DNA of 24,368 bases from Tatlockia sp. (GCA_013698215.1 JACCVJ010000552.1:1-24368); one strand, 5' to 3'. Counted from the stretch's first letter, positions 6,531 through 16,003 are shown. Notes: a model not told the origin generated them from the letters alone. Numbers and translations are program-made.

Positions 6531-6698
6531 ATGAATAATAAACGACTTTTTAGTAATGTAGAAATTTATAATGTTTTAGTGCATCAAAAAGCAGAGATAA
6601 AAAAAGAAATTTATGCTGTAATCGTAAGCGATGATGCGAGCGTTCGTCGCGCTGTAAGTGTAGGCTTGCAGATAGGTGTCGTCGTCGCGCTTGACTAA
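6531..6698 (+). pseudogene. Small gene start fused head-on to an RHS fragment (55 aa)
   Basis: A plausible expression start (a TATAAT at 6490-6495, a GAGGT ribosome site and ATG 6531) leads into MNNKRLFSNVEIYNVLVHQK and AEIKKEIY. At about 6614 the DNA becomes the antisense strand of the RHS core and the frame runs to a stop at 6698. The first ~28 codons look like the true start of a lost gene. The last ~27 are antisense RHS sequence. The original gene was therefore apparently truncated when the RHS segment arrived. The promoter is supported only by its -10; no good -35 is seen. Confidence 0.4.
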
Positions 6699-7000
6699 TC
6701 GCAAACGGTTCGCCGCGTCATACTCGAACTTCAACCAATTTACTTCGTCTTCCGAGAGGGCGCGGGTTTGATTGCCCGCCGCATCGTATTGAAATCCATT
6801 CGTGGTGATTCGGTTGGAAGTTGTGTTATATGACAGATTGGCAATGCCGTCTCGCGGAATCGAACTGCCGTCCGCCGCCACGCCCGAAGCGGTTACGCTT
6901 TCCCGGTTGCCGTAGCGGTCATATGAATAATTTTGCGTCCACAGATTATTGCCGCCCTTGGCTTTGGTCAACCGTCCGAGCGCGTTGTATTCGTATGGTG
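6614..7000 (-). pseudogene. Duplicated RHS-core fragment
   Basis: About 390 bp match 10254-10640 inside the large RHS gene very closely. The reading includes GRLTKAKGG, NLWTQ, YDRYGNRESVTASG, YDAAGNQTRAL, LKFEYDAANRLRLVKRDDDT and YLQAYTYSATNARII. Both ends are abrupt. The left ends at the RHS YDYS codons next to an AT-rich unrelated segment, and the right ends after a GRL..YEY word at about 7000. No start, signal or tip is present. It lies downstream of the second immunity candidate, the position expected for debris of recombination between an RHS core and displaced tip cassettes. It could donate sequence to the main gene by homologous recombination. Confidence 0.8.
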
Positions 7001-7056
7001 TGCCGCGTTATAAACAAACCAGTTTCCCGCAGCCTACGATCAGCAATTTCACCTCT

Positions 7057-7077
7057 TTATAAAAAAGTTTTTTATAA
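7057..7077. terminator. Perfect 10-bp AT hairpin after the 7090-7755 gene
   Basis: TTATAAAAAA (7057-7066) and TTTTTTATAA (7068-7077) are perfect complements around a single G. It lies 13 bp past the minus-strand stop at 7090. It gives U-runs in both directions but has no GC stem, so termination would be weak. Confidence 0.3.
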
Positions 7078-7089
7078 CCTCGATTTATC

Positions 7090-7755
7090 TTAATTTTTAT
7101 TTAGGTTTTCATAGCCAGATCGGTTTAACTCACAAGACAAACTTATTCCGAACTGTTTTTTTATATTAAAGCAAATATCGATAACTTTCTCTCCTTCAAC
7201 CCTGAATGGAGGATTATGAAATGTTGCTTTCTCATAATAGCTACCTGTTTTAATCTCCAAAATTATTGCCTCTCCATCTCGAGTACCAAGATTTTTAGTA
7301 TCTGATTTCAATCTTAAAGGAAGAGTTAGCCCACTGGCACTTAAAAAATCTTCAAAACTTTTCCAACCCGATGTCGGAGTATTCAACTCAATTTTGCCAT
7401 AAAAAAACTTTCCCTTTCGATTGTAGGTAAAAATAATAAAGGATGTTCGGTAGTTGTTTTTTTTGTTTAGAACAAACCATCTTGATTTTGCTAGTCCGAA
7501 TCCAACAATGATTCTTATTTCTGTTTCATTTTCTAAAAGTGTTGCGTCTTTCAGAGGAATTAATCCAACTTTTTCTGCTTCTGCCTTGATTGCTTGATCT
7601 GGTATCAAGATTATATCCTTACTTTCATTTTTTTCATCAGTCAAAAATCTACTGCTAGGACTTTCATTATTTGTTGCAGGTTTCCAAACAATATTAGAAC
7701 ACTGACTAAAAAGAATAGTAATTATAAAAATACTTGCAAAAAAATACCTCACCAT
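7090..7755 (-). CDS. Exported/lipoprotein-like protein, candidate immunity to the displaced tip
   Basis: The start is placed at ATG 7755, preceded by GAGGAAGGA, rather than the GTG five codons earlier. The 221-aa product begins MVRYFFASIFIITILFSQCS, a hydrophobic export signal ending at a Cys with an imperfect lipobox. The mature part is polar and beta-rich, with IRIIVGFGLAKSRWFVL and GWKSFEDFLSASGLTLPL. It matches no family I know. It follows the displaced JAMM-like tip at 7803-8487 on the same strand. In RHS and contact-dependent systems that is where the cognate immunity gene sits. A periplasmic, membrane-anchored inhibitor is consistent with the similar gene at 8488. The immunity role is inferred from position only. 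Confidence 0.6.
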   Translation of the reverse strand: MVRYFFASIFIITILFSQCSNIVWKPATNNESPSSRFLTDEKNESKDIILIPDQAIKAEAEKVGLIPLKDATLLENETEIRIIVGFGLAKSRWFVLNKKNNYRTSFIIFTYNRKGKFFYGKIELNTPTSGWKSFEDFLSASGLTLPLRLKSDTKNLGTRDGEAIILEIKTGSYYEKATFHNPPFRVEGEKVIDICFNIKKQFGISLSCELNRSGYENLNKN

Positions 7756-7802
7756 ATTGTCCTTCCTCACTTACTTTTAGCTTAAAAAATATATTAACAA
7801 AA

Positions 7803-8487
7803 TTATCTTGCGATACGACAATTATCCTTTCCTCCACTAAGGACAATTATTTGTGTTCTCGTAATAATAAGCTCATCTCCACTACCGGCAGCGTTGAGAT
7901 CAGTTTGCGAAGGAGTATTTGGATCGTCCATTGTAAATATCTCCCCTCCATTTTCTTCTACGGTTTGCCCGTTTTCAAAAGGGTGCGTATGGTATTTATA
8001 GTCCACGGTTAAGCCTAGATTTCTTATTGCTTCATCTCCTACTGTCTGTTTTCGCCCATATATCCAGCGTCACTTGTCGCCTTCTAAAAGGCTCCCTGTT
8101 AGGATTGGGATAGTCCTTTCTACTAATTACTTTTCCATTGTTGCTAACGGAAGCTAAAACTCCAGAAACTTCATGACTCTTTCGAGGATTATTAGGTCGA
8201 GATCTTTTCCATGCATCTTTTATTGCCTTCCTAAAAACAGGACGATTCAAAACCCATCGGTGATAGTCACAACCTGATCTGGAATCTTGTTTTTTTCCAT
8301 TTTTAGCAAGACTGTTCGCTACCGCCCCGACACCGGTGTAGATGCCGAACCAAGCACCTGCCTTATGTGCTCCTGTGCCGTCGCTTATGAAATTCCCCAT
8401 TCCGATTTTACCCGCTATGATGCTTCCGAAACCCGTGACAATCGCTATCAGTCCGAATATCATGGCTGCCTTTCGATACTTTTGCAC
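7803..8487 (-). pseudogene. Displaced RHS toxin tip, JAMM/JAB metalloprotease-like, frameshifted
   Basis: Two minus-strand frames together make one domain. The first (GTG at 8487 to TGA at 8032) has hydrophobic segments and a GVGAVANSL word shared with the main RHS protein, then SHEVSGVLASV with a candidate JAMM Glu. The second (to 7803, open from about 8059) has VDYKYHTHPFENG and TPSQTDLNAAGSGD, the HxHP...PSxxD part of a JAB/JAMM or DUF4329-like fold. A single frame change between about 8100 and 8059 splits them. The tip begins directly after the stop of the first immunity gene, with no RHS core and no ribosome site. It is therefore a retired or stored tip cassette. The metalloprotease assignment rests on the motifs alone. 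Confidence 0.65.
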
Positions 8488-9054
8488 CTAGTTACGCGGT
8501 TTGACACTTTCTCTTATCAAATAAACCTCATGAATCAACTTACGTAATGAAGCTGGAAATCTGGATTGGTCTGAAATATCTATGGTGGTGATATTATTTT
8601 CATTGATGATGATTTTCTTACTAATACCATCTTCCTTATAAATAATGGTAAATTTAGCCCTAACATCAAGCAGCAATCCAGTCGGTTTATATTCCTTTTT
8701 AATACTACTGTTAGCTAAATCTTTAAGTAGTAACTTAAACTCATAAAAAGCCTCTTTTGAAAGAGCGGCAGGACCTCTTCTCTGAATAAAGAAATCTACA
8801 TTGGGCGGGACTACTTCTCGTCGTATACGTATTTCTTCGTCAAATTCCACTGTTCCTTCGTCATTTAGCCTAAAAAGTAAAGTATTTCCCTCTATACCAA
8901 CTGACCCTTCAACTTCCTTCCAAATCTCAACAATAGGATTCTGGGGGGGGGACTCAACTTCCTCAAATTTATCTACCGTTACCAACGTATTTTTGCAACC
9001 ATATACTGAAAAAGCTATTAGTAAAAATATAACAAGTTTTTTTTTAATAAACAT
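8488..9054 (-). CDS. Lipoprotein, candidate immunity protein for the RHS tip
   Basis: The start is placed at ATG 9054, 17 nt after the RHS stop; a TTG three codons earlier is also open. The ~188-aa product begins MFIKKKLVIFLLIAFSVYGC, a lipoprotein signal with Cys at the end of a VYGC lipobox, then a short Asn/Thr linker. The rest is a soluble beta-rich domain (FRLNDEGTVEFDEEIRIRRE and KFTIIYKEDGISKKIIINEN). I do not recognise a family. Its place immediately downstream of the toxin tip is the standard position of an RHS immunity gene. Anchoring at the membrane would suit neutralising a toxin that acts in the envelope. The lipoprotein call is good; the immunity call is by context. Confidence 0.65.
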   Translation of the reverse strand: MFIKKKLVIFLLIAFSVYGCKNTLVTVDKFEEVESPPQNPIVEIWKEVEGSVGIEGNTLLFRLNDEGTVEFDEEIRIRREVVPPNVDFFIQRRGPAALSKEAFYEFKLLLKDLANSSIKKEYKPTGLLLDVRAKFTIIYKEDGISKKIIINENNITTIDISDQSRFPASLRKLIHEVYLIRESVKPRN

Positions 9055-9071
9055 TTTGTTCAAATTTTATC

Positions 9072-12000
9072 TCATCTTTGTGGGGTAACCCCAAAGCAAT
9101 CTTTAAGAATTTTAGTGTTATGCTCATCAACTTCTATTATATTTTTATGATCAGAACCGCTTAGATGCAAAAGTTCATGAAGTATAATAAATTCTCGTGT
9201 TCTCTGAGAGTTCATTCCAGTTTCTCTGGTCCAACCTCCAACTGATTTTTTGAAGAATTTGTCGCCAAAATATATCGTCCCTTCGCTTCCTTTCCCGACT
9301 GGCGCAATGGCAACATCAGACAGGTTAGGAAGATGTATTTTAGAAACTTTCTCTAAGACATTTATTGGATTTTCTGGACTCGCATCCATAATTGTCTTCA
9401 AGCATTTCGAGTTTTTTCTTAACCGTTTTAGAGTATTTTTAATTGTTGAACTAAGAATTTCAAGATTTTGTTTGTCATCCTGTTTTTTTTTGTTATTTCC
9501 TTCTCGAAGACTGTTTGCCACCGCTCCAACACCAGAAATTACAGTGTTAATGTAAATTCCATACCCGATTGAGATCGCCCGTTCTGAGAAACTTAATGTT
9601 GCCATTCCGATAAATTTATGAATTTTCATAAGAACACCAAGCACTTTTGCCCAAATGCCGATACTACCGGGTGCAACAACCATACTTAGAACCATAACGG
9701 CGATGCCTACCGCCAGAGCAATCCATTTGAATGCTTTCGCCAGCCATTTAAAGAGTTTACCAAAGAATAAACCGTCCGGGTCAGTGTGATTGATTGGATC
9801 GTTGCCGCAATAAGTGTAGAGATTTAAGGTTTGCGGTGAGCCGAGGGAGACCGCACTCATCTTTATTGGGTCAACTTGGGTGAATCTGCCTTGTTTGCTG
9901 TCGTAAGTGCGATTCACGGCGTAATCCAATCCCGTCGCCGCGCTTCGGTCATAGCTGGTGAATCGCTTGTTTGTATTCGCCGTTGATTCGGCATTTAACG
10001 CTGTCCCGAATGGCAGCGTCGTCTGCTCATAGCTTGTTCCCGCCTGCTGGTTCGTGATGATTCGCGTTCCCAATCGGTCGGGATGCGAATAGTCGGTTAC
10101 TTCGCCGCCCGCTCCGTTCGGCGTTGCAGTCGAAAGCAGACTGTCGCCTAAGTATATGTAACTCTTTGTCCAACTCGGCGTGTTCGGTGTTGATTCCGTG
10201 TATTCCGAGAGCGTCGTGCCGCCGAGACTAGCATACAAAGTCAGGTAGTTTAGGCTGTAATCGTAACTGATGATGCGAGCGTTTGTTGCGCTGTAAGTGT
10301 AGGCTTGCAGATAGGTGTCGTCGTCGCGCTTGACTAAGCGCAAACGGTTTGCCGCGTCATACTCGAATTTGAGCCAACTCGTTCCGTCTTCAGCAAGAGC
10401 GCGGGTTTGATTGCCCGCCGCGTCATACTCGAATCCGCTCGTCGTGATGCGATTATTTTGTGTGTTGTATGACAGATTGGCTATTCCGTCGCGTGGAATC
10501 GCGCTGCCGTCCGCCGCTGCGCCCGATGCTGTGACGCTTTCTCTATTTCCATAACGGTCGTAAGCATATTGTTGTGTCCACAGATTACTGCCGCCTTTCG
10601 CCTTTGTTAATCTGCCGAGCGCGTCGTATTCGTATTCTCGATTTTTGTTGCCGTCGAGATTGTTGACGATTTTACTTAAATGTCCTGTTTTGCCGTTTCC
10701 TGTGCCGACGCTGTTCTTGCGGTCGTATTCGTAGCTCAAATCGAGCAGCGTTTGCCCGCTCGTCTGCGCCTTTTGATTGGTCAGAAGTCCGGTCTGCGGG
10801 TCGAACGTATAATTCTCTGTTACCTGATTCGCGCCCGCCGCGCCGATTTTTATCGTGGTCGTTTGGTCTGCTGCGTTGTAGATTATATTTCCCGCCTGTT
10901 CCGTGCCGTTGACTTTCAGCGATGTCAAACGACTCGCCGTGTCGTAAAAGTGTTCGACGATTCGGCGCGGGCTGCTCGTCATCCCATACTGCGCCGGATA
11001 ACGCACTTCCTTTACGCGGTCGAGCGTGTCATACAAATAGCTCGTCGTCATCGGATAGCTTTCCCGCGCGGCTATCGTCTGCGTGTAATCCGAAACTCTG
11101 GCTTGCGAATCATAAACGTATTCTTCCTTCATCAAGCCGGGCGTTTCCACCTTTTTGATGCGCGACTTGTCGCCCGTCGTCATATATTCGTAGGTTACAT
11201 TGTAGGCGGCTTGAATCGTTAAATTCGGCTCAAGCGGTCCGGTGGTGTCGTAAAACACCGCTTGCAGACGATTGAGCGGGTCTTCCGCGCCGGTTGCCAG
11301 ATTATAATAAGCGTAACTGGTTCTCACACCCCGTGCGTCGGTTTTCTGTGTCAAGTTCGAGCGCGTGTCATAACCAAAAGCCTCGCTCCATTGTGCGCCC
11401 GTTTGTCCCGCGCCGACGAACGTCCCATCATCTTTTAACGTGGCGGTTTGCTCGGCGAGCTTCTGACGGGTTAATCTGCCCAAGCTGTCATATTTGAACT
11501 TGCGCTGCTGAACGTCTTGTTCAGTTTGCGTCAACCGTCCGAGCGTGTCGTATTGATATTTGGTAACGAGACTGTTCGGCGATAAAACCGAGCCGCTACT
11601 ATTGACGGTTCGATCCGGGTTCGGTTCGACAACCTCGACCAAACGATTCTGCTGGTCATAGCGTCCCCAACGCTCGCGCCCCCAAGCGTCGGTAACTCTC
11701 ATCGTATTGCCCGGCAGATTTGCCGCCGAACCCGGACGCTGTGCTTCATTGTAAAACGCTTGCGAGAAGCTGCCGTCCGGTTCGATAACCTTTATCGTTC
11801 TGCCTTGTTTGTCGTAAATCGTCTCAGACCATTGCACGGTGTCGCCCGTTCTAAAAGGGCGCGATTGTTTCCAAACTTGTCCGAGATTGTTGTATTTGAT
11901 TTCGACGTAATCCCAAACACCGTTCGCGCCGCGCGATTCTTCGCGCTTTGTTTGACCAACACCGTTTAAAATTTTGACGGTTTTGCCAGCCGTTACGCCG

Positions 12001-14978
12001 CCCGCTTCAAAAACTTCTTCCGTGACGGTCATTGCCGCGTCGTCGTAACCGAAGGTTTGATACGCGCCGGTTGATGAGGTCGCTTTCGTCGGGCGAAGTG
12101 TGTCGGAATTATAGCTCGTCGTCGTAACTCTTCCGTCGGCATCGGTTGATTGGGTAATAAGTCCCGTTTCATAAGAGTACACGGCGCTTGTCGTAATGCG
12201 GTCGGGCGAATTCGGATCGCTTGCGCCGCGTGTCTGCGATTCGGGATAAGCATACTGGTTGGCGGAGGTATACTGAAAACTCGTTTGTTGGCAGCAGGCG
12301 GTTGAAGTTTTCGTCAAATTTCCCGTGATGTCGTAACTTCTCGTTTCGTCAATCGCTCCCGTCGTCCGATTTTGTGCGTCGGTATAAGTCGTGACTTTCG
12401 TGATATTCCCGCGCGCTTCGGTGCTTGGGTCATACGCGCTGACCTGATAATACTCAATACACTCGGTGCAAGGCACCGGCTCTCCGCACTGAAATACCCG
12501 CGTAGCACGACACGCTCCATTTGTTAATTCCGTCGTGTACGGGTCGTGCGTATAATCGTGTTGTATAACGCCCGGAGCAGGAGTGAACGGTTGACTTTGA
12601 TAGTTGTCGTATTCGTAATCCGTCCACGAAGCAAACGTTCCGTCGGGATTTTCTATGCGGGTCGATTTCACCAAATTAAATATGTGCCTTCCGACGTAAC
12701 GCTGGTCGTTTTGGTATTCATTAACCGTGCAGCGCAGCCTTGCTCCTCCGTTGTCGTAATCGCACGAACGTGCAACTTGATTAAACAGACTGCCCGTGTA
12801 ATCGAATTCGGTTCTAATTTTGTGATTGTTCTCGTCGAAAATTTCCGTCCAATTCGGACGCGGTGATTGATAGTCACCTTGCAGCCAGTCGACGGTAGAT
12901 TTACCGACTAGCTTGAACGTTCCCGTAAAGTTCGGCATATTCGGAAAAGTTATTGTGCCGCTCGGATCCGGCACATACGTTTCGTCTTGGTAAACAAGTC
13001 CGTCCTTAAATTTATTCGGGTCGGTGGCGGGAAGCGAGCTGTAGTTGTAGGCAAACTGCTTGCTGACTGCGCCGTTCGGCTGCTTCACGGTCGTTACGCG
13101 GGGCGAAGCATTTTGTTGAATGTCGTAAGTAGTTACGGCAGGCTCGGCAACATCCATTCCCGCCCAACTCTCCGTTAATTTATCGTAAATCGGAGCGTCC
13201 GACAGATTGCTTCCGTTGGTACGTCCGGTTTCGTTTGTGGCGGTCAACGGATAATTATAGAGGGCTTGCTTGGTCATTTGTCCGGCGGTGATGATGCCCT
13301 GCTCATCGGCGCTTGTCTGCCAATTCATTCCGCGTTGCTCGATAACCTTCGTGAGCATTCCATAAGACGAATAGGAATCCGTATCATCGAACCAGTAACC
13401 GGTGTTTGTCGCCGGATAGTAAACAGCATCCAACACCCAGGGAGAATTGTTGGCGATGGCGTTGATACCCGAAGCAAACGAGTAACCAAGTTGTAATTGA
13501 CGATAATGAAATCTCACCAACGTGCGAGTTGTTTTGCTCACGCCCGGTTTCAGCAATCGCGGAGCGGTAATGTTTATCAAGCGATTGCTCGCATCGTAAT
13601 TGAAACTGATAATCCGCCCCATTGTGTCGGTAATGGTTTCAAGCTGCGGTCCCAGACCATTCCGGTAGGTGATGGAAATGTAGTTTCCCTGGGCATCCGT
13701 AATCAATGTCGGATAGATATGGTCATTGGCAGGACCGTACATCGAATAAATTATCTGCGTTCCGTTCGGCAGATTCGCCCAGGCATAACTTGATTCTCCG
13801 GGATAAATCGAGCATCCGTAATCAATAAAACTGCCGTCGGTCGTGTTTCCCGTAAAATAAGTTAAGCCGCTGTTGCTCGAGGCTTGTCCTGTATAACCAT
13901 GTCTGGTGCCGTCGGCATCAACCATCATACAGCCGCCCTGCGTCCCCATAAAAGCAACTTTGCCGAAGCCGAGCGACCAGCCTGGACCCGGAAACCCGCG
14001 GTCAATATCGTAGGTTAGCTCGGAGCCGGATTTGTTCCACAACCGCGAGTTGTAATTGAGATTCAAAGCCAAGTCAATGCCGCGTCCCGGAAGCGAGATA
14101 ATCGGAGCCGACAATTGAAAGTTGCCGGTTCCCGCGCCGTCGGCGGCGGGCGTTCCCGGCGGATTGCCCGTCTGGTTGCCGGGGTCGCCCGCCGACTGCC
14201 AATTAGTATTGTTCCAACCGTTAACATCGGGCAACGCCATTTCGATTTTGGACGGTGTTCCGCCTGAGTCTTGTTCGTTAATTTCTTCCTTGACTAAAGT
14301 TTCGGATTCGCTTTGCACGGACGACTTGTTTGAACGTGAAGAAACTTCAATGGAGGAGGTTTCGGCTTGCGTAGCCCGATTCTGTCCTGGCGTCGCGTCC
14401 GGCGTAACAATCACCGTAACCTCTGCTTCTCGTCCCCTGCTTTTCGCCGTGATGATAAAAGTTCCCGCGAGTGACGATTTGAATTTTCCGCCGTGAAACC
14501 GGCGCGGCGCAAATCTGTTTTGGCTGTCGCGCATCCGCCAATCGAATTCGATTCCGCTCAGAGGCTCGTTTTCCGAATTATAACCGACGGCGGAAAGAAC
14601 CAATAACTTGCCTTGTTTGACAGTTACCGAGCCGGGATAGATTTGGACTCTATCTATTCGATTGTTCTCATTTGGGCTTTTACTTAAAAGGAACGCTCCA
14701 GCAAACCATTGAGGAAAGTTAGTTGCCGAATTGCTTGATAAAAAACCGAATCGCACATCTTGGGCTATTTCTCCGGCTGTTCCGATGATCGTTTGTGGAG
14801 CTGCCGGAACGGTGTTGGTAAGGATACTGAAAACTATCAGAAGGCATAAAAGCTGACTGAGTAATTGTTGAAAACTTTTTCGCCCGGTGCGATGTTTTTG
14901 TTTCGTATTTACCTTTACTCGCGGCATAAAACCGGGTGCAATATTTTGTAAGACGCTTGTTCTATTTTTTCTGGACAT
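9072..14978 (-). CDS. RHS/YD-repeat polymorphic toxin with metzincin-like C-terminal tip
   Basis: This is a 1968-aa protein. The N-terminus is basic, then hydrophobic (LSQLLCLLIVFSILTNTVPA, about 40-59), an export signal. Residues ~110-190 look like an Ig-like beta domain (SVTVKQGKLLVLSAVG...). The RHS shell starts around 290 (PIISLPGRGIDLALNLNYNS) and runs through many YD repeats. The conserved RHS-associated core follows (RFTSYDRSAATGLDYAVNR, RFTQVDP, NLYTYCGNDPINHTDPDGL), ending near residue 1735. Then come hydrophobic segments (about 1740-1815), GVGAVANSL, and the tip. The tip contains HELLHLSGSDH (from about 1934), an exact HExxHxxGxxH zinc-protease motif. GAGGA precedes the ATG. Such proteins deliver the tip to neighbouring cells; an immunity candidate follows directly. 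Confidence 0.9.
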   Translation of the reverse strand: MSRKNRTSVLQNIAPGFMPRVKVNTKQKHRTGRKSFQQLLSQLLCLLIVFSILTNTVPAAPQTIIGTAGEIAQDVRFGFLSSNSATNFPQWFAGAFLLSKSPNENNRIDRVQIYPGSVTVKQGKLLVLSAVGYNSENEPLSGIEFDWRMRDSQNRFAPRRFHGGKFKSSLAGTFIITAKSRGREAEVTVIVTPDATPGQNRATQAETSSIEVSSRSNKSSVQSESETLVKEEINEQDSGGTPSKIEMALPDVNGWNNTNWQSAGDPGNQTGNPPGTPAADGAGTGNFQLSAPIISLPGRGIDLALNLNYNSRLWNKSGSELTYDIDRGFPGPGWSLGFGKVAFMGTQGGCMMVDADGTRHGYTGQASSNSGLTYFTGNTTDGSFIDYGCSIYPGESSYAWANLPNGTQIIYSMYGPANDHIYPTLITDAQGNYISITYRNGLGPQLETITDTMGRIISFNYDASNRLINITAPRLLKPGVSKTTRTLVRFHYRQLQLGYSFASGINAIANNSPWVLDAVYYPATNTGYWFDDTDSYSSYGMLTKVIEQRGMNWQTSADEQGIITAGQMTKQALYNYPLTATNETGRTNGSNLSDAPIYDKLTESWAGMDVAEPAVTTYDIQQNASPRVTTVKQPNGAVSKQFAYNYSSLPATDPNKFKDGLVYQDETYVPDPSGTITFPNMPNFTGTFKLVGKSTVDWLQGDYQSPRPNWTEIFDENNHKIRTEFDYTGSLFNQVARSCDYDNGGARLRCTVNEYQNDQRYVGRHIFNLVKSTRIENPDGTFASWTDYEYDNYQSQPFTPAPGVIQHDYTHDPYTTELTNGACRATRVFQCGEPVPCTECIEYYQVSAYDPSTEARGNITKVTTYTDAQNRTTGAIDETRSYDITGNLTKTSTACCQQTSFQYTSANQYAYPESQTRGASDPNSPDRITTSAVYSYETGLITQSTDADGRVTTTSYNSDTLRPTKATSSTGAYQTFGYDDAAMTVTEEVFEAGGVTAGKTVKILNGVGQTKREESRGANGVWDYVEIKYNNLGQVWKQSRPFRTGDTVQWSETIYDKQGRTIKVIEPDGSFSQAFYNEAQRPGSAANLPGNTMRVTDAWGRERWGRYDQQNRLVEVVEPNPDRTVNSSGSVLSPNSLVTKYQYDTLGRLTQTEQDVQQRKFKYDSLGRLTRQKLAEQTATLKDDGTFVGAGQTGAQWSEAFGYDTRSNLTQKTDARGVRTSYAYYNLATGAEDPLNRLQAVFYDTTGPLEPNLTIQAAYNVTYEYMTTGDKSRIKKVETPGLMKEEYVYDSQARVSDYTQTIAARESYPMTTSYLYDTLDRVKEVRYPAQYGMTSSPRRIVEHFYDTASRLTSLKVNGTEQAGNIIYNAADQTTTIKIGAAGANQVTENYTFDPQTGLLTNQKAQTSGQTLLDLSYEYDRKNSVGTGNGKTGHLSKIVNNLDGNKNREYEYDALGRLTKAKGGSNLWTQQYAYDRYGNRESVTASGAAADGSAIPRDGIANLSYNTQNNRITTSGFEYDAAGNQTRALAEDGTSWLKFEYDAANRLRLVKRDDDTYLQAYTYSATNARIISYDYSLNYLTLYASLGGTTLSEYTESTPNTPSWTKSYIYLGDSLLSTATPNGAGGEVTDYSHPDRLGTRIITNQQAGTSYEQTTLPFGTALNAESTANTNKRFTSYDRSAATGLDYAVNRTYDSKQGRFTQVDPIKMSAVSLGSPQTLNLYTYCGNDPINHTDPDGLFFGKLFKWLAKAFKWIALAVGIAVMVLSMVVAPGSIGIWAKVLGVLMKIHKFIGMATLSFSERAISIGYGIYINTVISGVGAVANSLREGNNKKKQDDKQNLEILSSTIKNTLKRLRKNSKCLKTIMDASPENPINVLEKVSKIHLPNLSDVAIAPVGKGSEGTIYFGDKFFKKSVGGWTRETGMNSQRTREFIILHELLHLSGSDHKNIIEVDEHNTKILKDCFGVTPQR

Positions 14979-15124
14979 TTATTTTCCTCAATTTTTGACT
15001 TTATTTGGTGATGCTTGTTGTTTGAAGGAAAATGATCGCTTCGGGTATTATTCCGTCTTCTTTTGCTATGCGACCTGACCGATGAAGGGCGTTATACTTT
15101 TTGCCGTTAATTGCAAAAACAAAA

Positions 15125-15183
15125 AACGCATCTTTCGGCTTCCTTAAACAAACCTCCAGCTTGTTTTGGAAACGAGATGCGTT
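15125..15183. repeat. Nested inverted repeat upstream of the RHS gene
   Basis: AACGCATCT (15125-15133) pairs with AGATGCGTT (15175-15183), and inside it AAACAA (15146-15151) pairs with TTGTTT (15161-15166). It lies about 150-200 bp upstream of the RHS start and may sit in its 5' leader. It also explains most of a 68-aa minus-strand reading there (15001-15207), which I do not call as a gene. Confidence 0.45.
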
Positions 15184-15199
15184 AAGATGCAGATAGAAG

Positions 15200-15283
15200 T
15201 TAGGCATCTTTGGTGCAAATCGCGCCGATGATTTCTACAACGAGTCCGATGAGTAATTACCAGTTACTTTTCGGACTTTTCAT
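15200..15283 (-). pseudogene. Small membrane peptide gene with internal stop
   Basis: From ATG 15283, with AGGA upstream, the frame reads MKSPKSNW, stop (TAA 15259-15257), then LLIGLVVEIIGAICTKDA and a final TAA at 15200. Without the internal stop this would be a 27-residue single-pass membrane peptide like the 26-aa one at 399-479. A single CAA-to-TAA change would explain it. It may also be chance, since the region is AT-rich. Confidence 0.35.
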
Positions 15284-16003
15284 TTTCAGATTCCTGTTTC
15301 GATTAAACTTCGGCTTGAATTTCTCTTGTTTTAATTATTTCTACTGATCGTAAAATACACTGAACATTCGGCTAAAAACCCAAGCTAAGAAAGTTACTCC
15401 TAATTATCTAACTTACTGCCGCCGGTTGTTTATTCCTTAAAAATTAAATTCTCTAAAACAATCGAGTGTCCACGTTGAGAAGCAAGAGCTGTCTGGTAAG
15501 GTAGGATTCGGAAAACTGAAATAAGATAACTTTATGAGCAACTTTAAAAATTAGTCAAGCCGAAAAGCAGTTGTTAATCAAGAGAAAAGATTGTGGTTAG
15601 AGGAGATTAGGACTTCTAAACAAAATTAAATCACTTGCTTTATCATTTTAGCTAATGTTTAGCGGTCATAAATACTTTTCTCTAAACCTTATTTTATTGT
15701 AAATAATCAACATTGTTGTTCCACTTATCGTAATGGTCGAGGCGGCAGACGGTATATTCTATTTCTATGGAAATACCTGAGACGAAGAAACAATCTTACC
15801 TGTCCAAAAAGAGTTCAAAAACGACCTTTTTGAAACAGATAATTCCACTTTCTAAAACATCTTGGCAAGAACATAAAACAGGTGTATTATCTCGGATAAA
15901 ACAGGCAGACTGCCGAAAGCGAACGTGAAAAAAATTCAGAATATAATTCGGCTTTTGTCCGGTGTAATTTTGATAAGATAAATCTTTACAGTTGTTTAAC
16001 AAT

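Noticed and set aside
6821..7093. 90-aa plus-strand ORF
   Set aside because: It is mostly antisense to the duplicated RHS-core fragment and has no ribosome site.
10680..13793. Several 60-180-aa plus-strand ORFs inside the RHS gene
   Set aside because: They are antisense shadows of YD-repeat coding sequence, rich in Arg/Leu/Val from reversed codons, and have no start signals.
15001..15207. 68-aa minus-strand ORF
   Set aside because: It spans the 15125-15183 palindrome, lacks a ribosome site and shows no family resemblance.
15796..16002. 68-aa minus-strand ORF before the Dph6-like gene
   Set aside because: There is no ribosome site and no recognisable pattern, and a competing plus-strand reading of similar quality overlaps it; both look like chance.
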